Shown: one piece after another, positions 19,389-27,836 of the stretch
How positions within the stretch are numbered: the first letter of the stretch is position 1
Layout of the letters: each line of letters opens with the position of its first letter
Source of the DNA: Rhizobiales bacterium CCH3-A5
GTDB lineage: Bacteria; Pseudomonadota; Alphaproteobacteria; Rhizobiales; Beijerinckiaceae
Length of the DNA: 64,000 nucleotides
NCBI GenBank assembly: GCA_001556025.1
Contig: LSIB01000190.1
Location: 45,001-109,000, forward strand
Direction of reading: 5' to 3'
Program-made: the position numbers and the translations under genes
The notes under the pieces: generated by a model
Databases searched by the model: none
What the model was told of the DNA's origin: nothing
Seen by the model: the letters and a program-made list of their open reading frames with translations, nothing else

Positions 19389-21065
19389 ATGAGATCGCTG
19401 CTGATAGCGACCGCCTGCGCCGCCGCATGGCTCGCCACGCCCGTTTCGGCCCAACCTCGGGCCGCCGACGCCATTCTGATCCTCGACGCCTCGGGCTCGA
19501 TGTGGGGACAGGTCGAGGGGCAGACCAAGATCGTCGCCGCGCGCAAGGCGGTCGACACCATCCTTGCCCGCTGGAAGCCCGCCGACAGACTTGGGCTGAT
19601 GGCCTATGGCCACCGCAGCAAGGGCGAGTGCCGCGACATCGAGCTCGTGGTTCCCGTCGGCCCGGTCGATGCGGCCGCAATCAAGGGAGCCGTGCAGCGC
19701 CTCAACCCGCGTGGCAAGACGCCGATCGCCGCTTCCCTGCGCGAGGCCGCCGGGCTTCTGAAGCACACCGAAAACAAGGCGACGGTCATCCTCGTCTCGG
19801 ACGGCATCGAGACCTGCGACCCCGACCCTTGCGCGGTCGCGGCAGGGCTGAAGAAGGCCGGCATCGGCTTCACCGCCCATGTCGTCGGCTTCGACGTCAC
19901 CGATCCGCTCGCGAAGGCGCAGTTGCAATGCATCGCCCGGGCGACCGGTGGCGTCTATCTCGACGCCGGCAACGCCGCCGGGCTCGACAGCGCCATGAGC
20001 CGCGTCGCTCAGGCTGCGCAGGGACAACGGGTCGCCAGCGAAGCTCCGGCCGCCGCGCCGCGCGCCCGCGATCCGTTCGAGGGCAGAAACCTGCGCGCCA
20101 CGGTCCGCCTCGCCGAAGGCTCGGACCCGCTGACCGAGTCCGGCATCTCCTGGCAACTGCGCGAGCCAAACGCGGAGAACGAGCCCGGCGACGCCGTCCT
20201 CACTGAATATGGCGCGCGCCTCGCCGTTAAGGCCCCGACCGGCGCGTTTTTCGTCACGGTCGGCCTCGGCCAGACCACGCGCTCCTTTCCGGTGACGATC
20301 GAGCCCGGCAAGACCTCGACGCTCGATCTCGTGCTGGATGCGGCCTTCGTCACCAGCACCGGCACGGTCGAAGGATCGGGCGCCGGCGCCGAGGGCGTGG
20401 CCTGGGTGGTCGATCGCAAGGATGGCGAAAACGTCACCACCGTCTACGACACGGTGCCGACCTTCGTGCTGCCGGCGGGCGAGTATGTCCTCAAGCTGAG
20501 CAAGGGCTCGGCCTCGGCGGCGAAGCCCTTCCGCGTCGAGGCCGGCGACAGCATCGACCTCGCGGTTTCGCTCGCGGTAGGACGCCTTGCCGTCGATGCG
20601 CTCTATGCCGCCGCCGGCCCAAAGGTCGAGGAGGGCCTGTCGGTCGAGTTCCGCCACCCGCCGAAAGCCGTCGGCGAGGATGGCGAATGGGTGATGACGC
20701 TGTTCGACCCGCTCTCGGTCGCCCATCTCGCCGCCGGCCCCTACGACATGATCATCGGCGCCGGCGATGCGAAGAAGACGATCAGGCTCGAAGTCGTTTC
20801 CGGACAGGACAAGCGGCTGACGGTCGATCTGAATGCCGGCGTCGTTGCGCTGACGGCGACCTCGGGCCAGCGCATCGAGATCGGCGAGACCCGCAAGTCG
20901 ATCACGGGAACGCGGAAAATTCTCGTCACCAACGACGATGGCGCGTTTCAGACCGTCTTGCCGGCCGGCGACTACCTCGCGATCCTGTCGCAGGACGGCA
21001 AGATCGTCAGCGAAACCCCGCTCAGGGTCGGCGCCGGCGAGCGCACCGAACTCACCTTGAAATAG
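19389..21065 (+). CDS. Secreted von Willebrand factor A domain protein
   Basis: 558 residues from ATG 19389, with a signal peptide (MRSLLIATACAAAWLATPVSAQ). Residues 28 to about 205 are a VWA domain with intact MIDAS start D33-x-S35-x-S37 (DASGSMWG) and a downstream SDGIETCDPDPC loop. The rest is beta-rich and contains four copies of a module of about 35 residues, [L/P]AGxYxxx...xVxxGxxxxLxxxL, near residues 282-316, 361-395, 447-480 and 524-558. Function is unknown; metal-dependent protein binding in the periplasm or at the surface is likely. The gene lies between the lipid A elongation genes and adhXL-lpxXL. Confidence 0.85.
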   Translation: MRSLLIATACAAAWLATPVSAQPRAADAILILDASGSMWGQVEGQTKIVAARKAVDTILARWKPADRLGLMAYGHRSKGECRDIELVVPVGPVDAAAIKGAVQRLNPRGKTPIAASLREAAGLLKHTENKATVILVSDGIETCDPDPCAVAAGLKKAGIGFTAHVVGFDVTDPLAKAQLQCIARATGGVYLDAGNAAGLDSAMSRVAQAAQGQRVASEAPAAAPRARDPFEGRNLRATVRLAEGSDPLTESGISWQLREPNAENEPGDAVLTEYGARLAVKAPTGAFFVTVGLGQTTRSFPVTIEPGKTSTLDLVLDAAFVTSTGTVEGSGAGAEGVAWVVDRKDGENVTTVYDTVPTFVLPAGEYVLKLSKGSASAAKPFRVEAGDSIDLAVSLAVGRLAVDALYAAAGPKVEEGLSVEFRHPPKAVGEDGEWVMTLFDPLSVAHLAAGPYDMIIGAGDAKKTIRLEVVSGQDKRLTVDLNAGVVALTATSGQRIEIGETRKSITGTRKILVTNDDGAFQTVLPAGDYLAILSQDGKIVSETPLRVGAGERTELTLK

Positions 21066-21149
21066 CGCGCGACTTGTCTTGCGCGCCTCGTCTCGCTAGT
21101 CACGGCCCGCCCCGCAACGAAGCGTCGGCCGATTTTCGACGCCGGAGGG

Positions 21150-22175
21150 ATGATGCGCGCCTTGATGCTCCATGCCGACCGCGATCTCCGTCTCGAGGAG
21201 ATCGAACCGCCGCCGCCGCCGGCCGCTGGCGAGGTGCAGATTCGCATCCGCGCGGTCGCGCTGAACTATCTCGACCTCTGGGGCTTTCGCGGCATGGCCT
21301 TCGCCAAACGCAAGATGCCCCAGGCGGCCGGCGTCGAGGCGTCTGGCGAGATCGTCTGCGTCGGCGAAGGCGTCACGAACCTCAAGGTCGGCGACACCGT
21401 CACCGCCTATGGCGCCGAGACCTGCGGCCACTGCAGGGCCTGCCGGGAAGGTCGTGACAATCTCTGCGAGAACGTCGCCGGCATCATGGGCTTCCACATC
21501 GACGGCTTCGCCCGCGAGCTGATCAACAAATCGGCCCGCCTCGTGATCAAGGCCCCGCCTGGCGTCTCCTTCGAGCACGCGGCTTGCGCGCCTATCGGCT
21601 TCGGCACCGTGCAGCACATGCTGTTCGACAATGCGAAGCTCGAACCCGGCGAATCGATCCTGATCCATGCAGGCGGGTCGGGCATCGGCACCGCCGCGAT
21701 CCTGATGGCCAAGGCGATCGGCTGCACCGTCTACACCACCGTCGGCGACGACGAGAAGGGTCGGAAAGCCAAGGAACTGGGCGCGGATTTCGTGGTCAAC
21801 TACAAGACCGAGCGCTTCGAGGGCGAGGTTCGCCAGATGACCAAACGCAAGGGCGTCGACGTCGTCTTCGAGCATGTCGGCGCCGACACCTGGAACGGCT
21901 CGCTGCTCTGCCTCAAGCGCGGCGGCCGGCTCGTCACCTGCGGCGCGACCTCGGGCGCATCGACCACGATGAACCTGATGCAGCTCTTTCAGCAGCAGTA
22001 CCGCATCACCGGCTCCTTCGGCTGCCGGCTTGAGAACATCGCACAATCGCTGGAGAAGATGGCCGGCGGCATGACGCCGGTGATCGATTCTGTGTTTCCG
22101 CTGGAGGATTTCGAGAAGGGCCTTGCCCGCCTCGAAGGCCGGCAGGTCTTCGGCAAGGTCATCGTCGTCTTCTGA
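21150..22175 (+). CDS. Zinc-binding alcohol dehydrogenase family protein (AdhXL-like)
   Basis: 341 residues of the medium-chain dehydrogenase/reductase family. The structural-zinc lobe is present (CGHCRACREGRDNLC), as is the nucleotide-binding motif HAGGSGIGTAAILMAK. In rhizobial lipid A clusters an MDR gene of this kind sits immediately before lpxXL and is thought to act in VLCFA synthesis, possibly as the enoyl reductase. Here too it lies directly before the acyltransferase gene. Start could be ATG 21150 or the adjacent ATG 21153. Confidence 0.87.
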   Translation: MMRALMLHADRDLRLEEIEPPPPPAAGEVQIRIRAVALNYLDLWGFRGMAFAKRKMPQAAGVEASGEIVCVGEGVTNLKVGDTVTAYGAETCGHCRACREGRDNLCENVAGIMGFHIDGFARELINKSARLVIKAPPGVSFEHAACAPIGFGTVQHMLFDNAKLEPGESILIHAGGSGIGTAAILMAKAIGCTVYTTVGDDEKGRKAKELGADFVVNYKTERFEGEVRQMTKRKGVDVVFEHVGADTWNGSLLCLKRGGRLVTCGATSGASTTMNLMQLFQQQYRITGSFGCRLENIAQSLEKMAGGMTPVIDSVFPLEDFEKGLARLEGRQVFGKVIVVF

Positions 22176-22274
22176 GACACCCGGAAAGGCTTGACGGGAC
22201 GACTTTCCTGCCGCAAGTCGCCGCTTCCGCCCGACAATGCTTCAAGGCACGGGCGCGATGGGGCCGGGCCGACC

Positions 22275-23255
22275 TTGAGACGATTGACGACATTCGCCGC
22301 GCGCGCCGGCGCGGCGGTGATGATCGGCCTGATCCGCGCGCTGTTCGCCTTCCTGCGGCTGCTGGGGGCGGAACGCTCCAGCGATCTCGGCGGCTGGCTT
22401 CTGCGCACCGTGAGCCCGCTGATCCCGGTCAATCGCGTCGCGCTCGCCAATATCCGCGCCGCCTTCCCCGAGAAGGACGAGACCGAGGTCAGGCGCATCG
22501 CGCGCGGCGCCTGGGAGAATCTCGGCCGCACGGCCGCCGAGTACGCCCATCTCAAGACCTTGTTCGACTATGACTACCTCAACCCGGACGCGCCCTCGCG
22601 CGTCGAGGTCTCCGGCATCGAGCACTTCATCGCGCTCAAGGACGACGACAGACCGGGCCTGATCTTTTCCGCCCATCTGGCGAACTGGGAGCTGCCGGCG
22701 ATCTGTGCGGCCGCCTATGATCTGGAGACGACCGCCGTCTTCCGCGCGCCCAACGACCCCGCCATCGCGGCGATCATCCACGAAATCCGCTCCGGCGCGA
22801 TGGATGGGCTTGCAGCCGCCAAGCAGGGCGCGGCCTTCGCCATGCAAGGCGTGCTGGAACGCGGCGGCCACCTCGGCATGCTGATCGACCAACACTTCAC
22901 CCGCGGCGTGGTCGTGCCCTTCATGGGGCGGCCGGCGCTGACCAATCCGATCCTCGGCAAATTCGCGCGCCGTTTCGAATGCCCGGTGCATGGGGTCCGC
23001 GTCGTCCGGCTGCCCAACCAGCGCTTCCGGCTGGAGCTGACGCCCCCGCTCGACCTGCCGCGCGACGAGGCCGGCGAGATCGACGTGGAGGGCGCGATGG
23101 CGATGATGACGGCCGTGGTCGAAGGCTGGGTTCGCGAGCACCCGGAGCAATGGCTCTGGATGCACAGGCGCTGGCGGCCCAACATGATCGCCGCCCGAGG
23201 CATGGCCGATACCGCGCAAACGCCGGCTCCCAAGCCTGTTTTCAAGGCAACGTGA
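22275..23255 (+). CDS. lpxXL: Lipid A very-long-chain acyltransferase LpxXL (lauroyl acyltransferase family)
   Basis: LpxL/HtrB-type acyltransferase: HX4E catalytic motif HLANWE in IFSAHLANWELPA, acceptor-binding region MLIDQHFTRGVVVPFMG, and the C-terminal HPEQWLWMHRRWRP. It transfers the very long acyl chain from AcpXL to lipid A at the inner membrane. The start is uncertain: the frame opens at TTG 22191, TTG 22275 places the first membrane helix normally (326 aa), and ATG 22320 gives a short N-terminus. Linked to adhXL and, across an insertion, to acpXL. Confidence 0.88.
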   Translation: MRRLTTFAARAGAAVMIGLIRALFAFLRLLGAERSSDLGGWLLRTVSPLIPVNRVALANIRAAFPEKDETEVRRIARGAWENLGRTAAEYAHLKTLFDYDYLNPDAPSRVEVSGIEHFIALKDDDRPGLIFSAHLANWELPAICAAAYDLETTAVFRAPNDPAIAAIIHEIRSGAMDGLAAAKQGAAFAMQGVLERGGHLGMLIDQHFTRGVVVPFMGRPALTNPILGKFARRFECPVHGVRVVRLPNQRFRLELTPPLDLPRDEAGEIDVEGAMAMMTAVVEGWVREHPEQWLWMHRRWRPNMIAARGMADTAQTPAPKPVFKAT

Positions 23256-23299
23256 TTTCCAAGTGAGTATCCTTGGGCGCTTTGGTAACGCCCTGCATG

Positions 23300-23316
23300 C
23301 TCTAAGGCTGTTAGAG
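23300..23316. promoter_or_regulatory. Inverted repeat just upstream of the DUF1223 gene
   Basis: CTCTAA (23300-23305) and TTAGAG (23311-23316) around GGCTG, eight bases before ATG 23325. It could be an operator or a 5' hairpin occluding the ribosome-binding site. Confidence 0.35.
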
Positions 23317-23324
23317 TGCCGATC

Positions 23325-24077
23325 ATGACATTGCGTCCGCGCCTTCTCCTCGCCTCGCTCGCCGCCCTCGTCCTGGGCGGTGCGAGCGCGCATGCGCAGA
23401 CGCCCGCGCTCCAGCCGCGCGCCGTGGTCGAACTCTTCACCAGCCAGGGCTGCTCCTCCTGCTCACCGGCCGACGCGCTCTTCGTCGAACTGGCGAAGGA
23501 CCCGACCGTGATCGCGCTGACGATGCCGGTGACCTACTGGGACTACCTCGGCTGGAAGGACACGCTCGGACACGACGCCTTCACAAAACGCCAGAAGCTC
23601 TACGCCAAGTCGCGCGGCGACGGACAGGTCTACACACCCCAGGCCGTGATCAATGGCGGGGCGCACCTTGTCGGCTCCGACAAGGCCGGGATCGACAAAT
23701 CCCTGCGCAAGCAGGGCGCCTTTTCCGCCCGCGTCTCGCTCAGCGAAGAGGGCGGCATGGTCAGGGTCGCGCTTTCTCCGGTCGATTCCGCCGGCAGCGG
23801 CGCGGGCAGCGTCTGGCTTTTGCCGACCACGCGCATGATCACTGTGCCGATCGGTCGGGGCGAGAACCAGGGCAAGACCATCTCTTACGCCAATGTCGTT
23901 CGCGGCATGGTCAAGGTCGGCGACTGGGACGGCAAGGCAGCGACGCTGACGACGCCGCTCGCCAGCGCCAGAGCAGTCGATTCCGATGGCTATGTCGTGC
24001 TGGTGCAGTCCGAGCAGCCCGGCCGGTACGGCATGATGCCCGGGGCTGTCATCGGCGCGGCCAGGTCCGGCCCATAG
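23325..24077 (+). CDS. DUF1223 domain-containing secreted protein
   Basis: 250 residues from ATG 23325 (an in-frame GTG at 23316 is possible). Signal peptide MTLRPRLLLASLAALVLGGASAHAQ, then the thioredoxin-like DUF1223 fold with VVELFTSQGCSSCSPADALF (a CSSC redox-type motif), VTYWDYLGWKDTLG and YTPQAVINGG. The CxxC and fold suggest periplasmic thiol chemistry, but no biochemical role is established that I can name. Confidence 0.87.
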   Translation: MTLRPRLLLASLAALVLGGASAHAQTPALQPRAVVELFTSQGCSSCSPADALFVELAKDPTVIALTMPVTYWDYLGWKDTLGHDAFTKRQKLYAKSRGDGQVYTPQAVINGGAHLVGSDKAGIDKSLRKQGAFSARVSLSEEGGMVRVALSPVDSAGSGAGSVWLLPTTRMITVPIGRGENQGKTISYANVVRGMVKVGDWDGKAATLTTPLASARAVDSDGYVVLVQSEQPGRYGMMPGAVIGAARSGP

Positions 24078-24176
24078 CCGCGAAGACGGGGGACAGTCCG
24101 CGAAGGCGGGTTCCCGGAGAGGCGGGCGCGACGTAGCGTCTCGCCAGAGTCACAATAACTTGGCACTGATTCGCAT

Positions 24177-24755
24177 ATGCCGAGGCTGTTCACCGCGCTT
24201 GAGATTCCTGCCGAGGTCGCCTCGGTGCTGACCCTGCATCGGGGTGGGCTCGTCGGTGCGCGCTGGATCGAACCGGCTGATTACCACATCACCCTGCGCT
24301 TTCTCGGCGATGTCGATCGCCGCATGGCCCATGACGTCCACGAGTTCCTCGGCGACCTGCGCAACTACCCCTTCGAAGTCATGCTCGATGCGCTCGGCAG
24401 TTTCGGCGGCGACAAGCCGCGCGCCGTCTTCGCCCGCGTCCAGCCGAATCAAAGGCTCACGGAGCTGCAAGCCGACATCGAGCGACTGATGCGTCGGCTC
24501 GGCTTGCCCCCGGAAGCCCGCAAATTCGCCCCCCATGTCACGCTGGCTCGGCTGCGCGATGTCTCACCGGTCGATGTCGCGCAGTATCTGGGGCAGCACC
24601 CGATCGTCCGGCCGATCAGCTTCACCGCGCGGCGGATCGCCCTGATGTCCTCGCGCGATTCGATCGGCGGCGGCCCCTATGTGCTGGAGGCGGCCTATCC
24701 TCTCGGGCCCTCCTACCCCAACCGGATGGCGCGGGCCGACGTGCAGCGGAGATGA
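24177..24755 (+). CDS. thpR: RNA 2',3'-cyclic phosphodiesterase
   Basis: 192 residues of the 2H phosphoesterase superfamily with both HxT motifs: His37-Ile-Thr39 ([10 protein letters not shown]) and His120-Val-Thr122 ([10 protein letters not shown]). Members open 2',3'-cyclic phosphates on RNA and have tRNA-ligase-like activity in vitro. Four-base overlap (ATGA) with phhB suggests cotranscription. Confidence 0.93.
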   Translation: MPRLFTALEIPAEVASVLTLHRGGLVGARWIEPADYHITLRFLGDVDRRMAHDVHEFLGDLRNYPFEVMLDALGSFGGDKPRAVFARVQPNQRLTELQADIERLMRRLGLPPEARKFAPHVTLARLRDVSPVDVAQYLGQHPIVRPISFTARRIALMSSRDSIGGGPYVLEAAYPLGPSYPNRMARADVQRR

Positions 24756-25048
24756 CCATGCCCAAGCGCTTGAGCCTGGACGCCCGCAACGAGGCGCTGC
24801 TGACGCTGACCGGCTGGAAGCTGGCGGAGGGACGCGAGGCCATCGCCAAGCGCTTCGTCTTCCGCGATTTCAGCGAGGCCTTCGGCTGGATGACGCGCGT
24901 CGCCCTGCTGGCCGAGACGATGGACCACCATCCCGAATGGTCGAACGTCTACAAGACCGTCGAGGTGACGCTCGCGACCCACGACGCCGGCGGGCTGACC
25001 GAACTCGACGTCAGGTTGGCCCGCGCCATGGATGCGCTGGCGGGCTGA
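24752..25048 (+). CDS. phhB: 4a-hydroxytetrahydrobiopterin dehydratase
   Basis: 98 residues with the PCD/DCoH signature [24 protein letters not shown] shortened here to its key residues DHHPEW and the later THD. Normally recycles the pterin cofactor of phenylalanine hydroxylase; no hydroxylase gene is in the window, and many bacteria use the protein in molybdopterin-linked roles. Start ATG 24752 overlaps the thpR stop; ATG 24758 is an alternative. Confidence 0.93.
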   Translation: MTMPKRLSLDARNEALLTLTGWKLAEGREAIAKRFVFRDFSEAFGWMTRVALLAETMDHHPEWSNVYKTVEVTLATHDAGGLTELDVRLARAMDALAG

Positions 25049-25054
25049 GATCGA

Positions 25055-26269
25055 CTAGCTCTTGCCGCTGTTCGACCATGCCGAGAGCCGGCGCGTCAGC
25101 GGCGGCGGCAGCCGGCGCAGCGCCCGCTTCAGCAGCGGCCGCCAATGCGCCAGCCCCGATTCCACGAGGAACCGGCCTTTCCAGGACAGTGGCAACACCC
25201 AATCGGTCACCGCCATGCGCCCGTCGGCATGCTCGTGCTTGTAGGGGTCGGCCGGCGCCAGCATGTCGAAGACCGCATTGCCGCGCGCTTTGGCGCAGGC
25301 GAAGCTGTGATGCAGCAGAAGCCCGCCCACGCCGCCGCGCTCATGCTCGGGATGGGTCGCGATGACATGGCCGAAGCTCGCGCCCTTGCAGTCGAGCGCA
25401 AGGTCCAGCCCGATCGGCGCGCCGTCGCAGGAGATCGCCGCGATCCGCAGCGGCGAACCGCCCGCCGCGTCGCCCGCGAGATCGCGGAAAAAGGCTGAAA
25501 AACGCGGATCGGAGATCGTCGGCGCGAGCACGCCATGGCGCAGCAGCGCCGCCTGCTTCATCGCGACGGCTTTGACGGCGAGACCGGCGGCATCAGGCCC
25601 CGGCTCGACCATCGAGAGGCCGATCGCGCCGCGTTCGAAGAGCCGCCGCAGCCGCCGGCGGTGATTGGAGCGCTCGCGTGGCGCATAGGCATGGCTCGGA
25701 CCGTCCGGGCCGACCCGCGAACCGAGATCGGCGAAGGGCGCATCAAGCCGCTCCCGCAGCGCGGCGCGCGACACGAGGCCCGACATCGCCAGCACCGAAT
25801 CGCCGCGCAGCCTGCGCAGCTCGAACAGATCCGCGCCAAGCCTTGCGACCGCGTCCCAGCCGGCTTTCAGCAGCGCGGCTTCATCGCCCGTCCGCTCGAC
25901 CAGCACATCGCCATACTGCGCCACCGGCACGCCCATGAAGCGCAGGCTGGCGAGCCCGAACCGGCTCTCGCGGACAAGCGGCCAGACCATGACGAGTCGC
26001 CCGTCGCGGCGCGCCGTCACGATGCTAAGCCGCATGCGCGCATCGAGATAATGGGTTGCCCAGTGCCGCAGCACGGCATGGGACTGGAAGACCTGATGCG
26101 GGAGCCCGGCGCGGTCAAACAGCGCGTCCCACTCCGCCCGCAGGGCCAGGAACTCATTGGTCGTATCGACGATGGCGATCGCGACCTCGTCGGCGCGCGC
26201 CGCCGCCTGCGGCACGCTGCCCGCTCTCGCTCCGGCAAGCTCGCCGCGACACGAGGCGATCAGCGCCAC
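25055..26269 (-). CDS. GNAT-type acetyltransferase (CelD/BcsL family)
   Basis: 404 residues from GTG 26269. It belongs to the large CelD/BioF2-like (acetyltransferase 6) group: an N-terminal half with DTTNEFLALRAEWDALFDRA, a middle basic region (RERSNHRRRLRRLFERG), and a C-terminal GNAT-like core GASFGHVIATHPEHERGGVG with the acyl-CoA loop. Relatives are linked to exopolysaccharide or cellulose modification and to peptidyl transfer. No polysaccharide genes are near, so the substrate is unknown. The preceding unknown gene ends 3 bp upstream; the two form an operon. Confidence 0.8.
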   Translation of the reverse strand: MALIASCRGELAGARAGSVPQAAARADEVAIAIVDTTNEFLALRAEWDALFDRAGLPHQVFQSHAVLRHWATHYLDARMRLSIVTARRDGRLVMVWPLVRESRFGLASLRFMGVPVAQYGDVLVERTGDEAALLKAGWDAVARLGADLFELRRLRGDSVLAMSGLVSRAALRERLDAPFADLGSRVGPDGPSHAYAPRERSNHRRRLRRLFERGAIGLSMVEPGPDAAGLAVKAVAMKQAALLRHGVLAPTISDPRFSAFFRDLAGDAAGGSPLRIAAISCDGAPIGLDLALDCKGASFGHVIATHPEHERGGVGGLLLHHSFACAKARGNAVFDMLAPADPYKHEHADGRMAVTDWVLPLSWKGRFLVESGLAHWRPLLKRALRRLPPPLTRRLSAWSNSGKS

Positions 26270-26272
26270 GGC

Positions 26273-26926
26273 TCAGGCTCCCGCCCGGACATGGGCGAAG
26301 AGGCGCTTCGCGCCCGCCAGCGGAAACCGCGCCAGATAAGGCAGCAGCAGCAGCGGATGGCGCGCCGCGAAGGGCGCATCATGCTCGACCATATGGCGGA
26401 TCGCCAGCACCGGCAGCGGCGCGCGCAGCGGCCGGAAATCCGGGTTCCACAGGCCCGGCGCGTCGGATCCGGCATGCATCAGGCCGATCATCCGGTTGCG
26501 CGACAGCGAGTAGAATTTGTGCCGGTCCTGCACGCGCTTCAGCATGGCGATGCCGTTCTCGCCCGAACAGTGCGGAAAGCCGATGATCACTGTGCGGAAA
26601 TGCGCCATCGCGGGCTTGGCTGGGATCGCCTCCAGCGCCTGGAAACTGCTGCGGATCAGCGAGAACGCCGCCGCCTCGTCGCCCGGCCCGGCTTCGCTAA
26701 CGCCGAGCCTGACGGTGTCGAGCTTCGCGGCCTGACGCGTGAAGGGACAGACCGCGCCGGTACGTCCGAGATCGGCATGGCTCGCCATCAGATAGCCCTC
26801 GACCCAGCCGAGCAGGCTGGACAGTGCGGCCGGCTCGGGCTGCTGCGCGATGCGCGCTTTGGCCTCAGCGAAAGTCGACAGCGCGCCGGCCTTCTCCAAT
26901 CCGGCCAGGATTTCAGCCCCGCTCAT
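26273..26926 (-). CDS. Conserved protein of unknown function, operon partner of the acetyltransferase
   Basis: 217 residues from ATG 26926, which has a purine-rich site upstream; the open frame extends to 26968. Features: CPFTRQAAKLDTVRL (a Cys-Pro-Phe element), a central FRTVIIGFPHCSGENG with Cys and His, a conserved-looking NRMIGLMHAGSDAPGLWNPDF, and the C-terminal ARHPLLLLPYLARFPLAG. No signal peptide or membrane segment. It may belong to a domain family seen beside tailoring enzymes (I suspect DUF6875, unconfirmed). Its stop lies 3 bp before the acetyltransferase start, so the two products probably act together. Confidence 0.7.
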   Translation of the reverse strand: MSGAEILAGLEKAGALSTFAEAKARIAQQPEPAALSSLLGWVEGYLMASHADLGRTGAVCPFTRQAAKLDTVRLGVSEAGPGDEAAAFSLIRSSFQALEAIPAKPAMAHFRTVIIGFPHCSGENGIAMLKRVQDRHKFYSLSRNRMIGLMHAGSDAPGLWNPDFRPLRAPLPVLAIRHMVEHDAPFAARHPLLLLPYLARFPLAGAKRLFAHVRAGA

Positions 26927-27013
26927 CGCTCGCCTCGCCATCTCGAAGCGCAAGCGATAGCAGCGCAAGATTAGGGAAGGGTTTCGTCGCCGCGTTCAGG
27001 CGCGCCGGATGCG

Positions 27014-27769
27014 TTAGGGGTCTGATAAGCCTTGAGACCAGCCGCAAAGCCGCAAGCCCGCCAGCATATGCGCCGGCGCCGGCGCGACGACCTCGACCGG
27101 CGGGCGCTTACGATAGAGCGGGATCGCGATCCTGCGCGCATGCAGTTGCAGTCCGGGGCCGCCCTCGCGCGGCGCGGCGCCGTAGATCTCGTCCCCCAGC
27201 ATCGGCCAGCCCGAGGCAGCGCAATGCACCCGCAACTGATGCGTCCGCCCGGTCAGCGGCGAGAGCGCGAGCCAGGCGAGCGGGCCGCTGTCACTGACGC
27301 CGCGTCCGAGCACGCGAAACCGTGTCTGCGACGGCAGCCCGTCGGGGTCGACCTTCATCCACCAGCCGCGATCGGGCGCGCGCTTGCCGAGGGGAAGGTC
27401 GATCAGCCCCTCGTCCTCGGCAGGATGTCCCTCGACGACAGCCCAGTAGCTCTTGTCGATCAGCCCGTCGCGAAACAGCCGGTTGAGATCGGCGATGGCG
27501 CGCGGATGGCGGCCGAGCACGAGACAGCCCGACGTGTCCTTGTCGAGCCGGTGCGCGGCTTCCGGTCGACGCGGCAGGCCAAAGCGCAGCGCGTCGAGAT
27601 GGTCGGTCAGCACGGGGATGATTCTCCGATTCGCCTGCGGCCCGCGATGCGAGGGCAGACCCGCGGGCTTGTCGATCACCAGCATCATCGCGTCGCGGTA
27701 GAGCAGCGGAAACGGCGGCTCCGCTTCGGCCCTGTCATGCGAAATCTCTGGTCGGTCCGGCGCGCTCAT
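27014..27769 (-). CDS. RluA family pseudouridine synthase
   Basis: 251 residues, single catalytic domain without S4 domain. The active-site block AAHRLDKDTSGCLVLGR carries catalytic Asp76, followed by KSYWAVVEGHP and the LTGRTHQLRVHCAASGWPMLGD motif. The absence of S4 and the length resemble RluA or TruC subtypes that modify 23S rRNA or tRNA; the exact target base cannot be told. Divergent from ftsY with 67 bp between. Confidence 0.9.
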   Translation of the reverse strand: MSAPDRPEISHDRAEAEPPFPLLYRDAMMLVIDKPAGLPSHRGPQANRRIIPVLTDHLDALRFGLPRRPEAAHRLDKDTSGCLVLGRHPRAIADLNRLFRDGLIDKSYWAVVEGHPAEDEGLIDLPLGKRAPDRGWWMKVDPDGLPSQTRFRVLGRGVSDSGPLAWLALSPLTGRTHQLRVHCAASGWPMLGDEIYGAAPREGGPGLQLHARRIAIPLYRKRPPVEVVAPAPAHMLAGLRLCGWSQGLSDP

Positions 27770-27836
27770 GCCATTGCGCTAGCGAAGACGGCTTGGCGAC
27801 GCAATATGAGAGCGGCCGGGCTCGAAGACGGGACGC

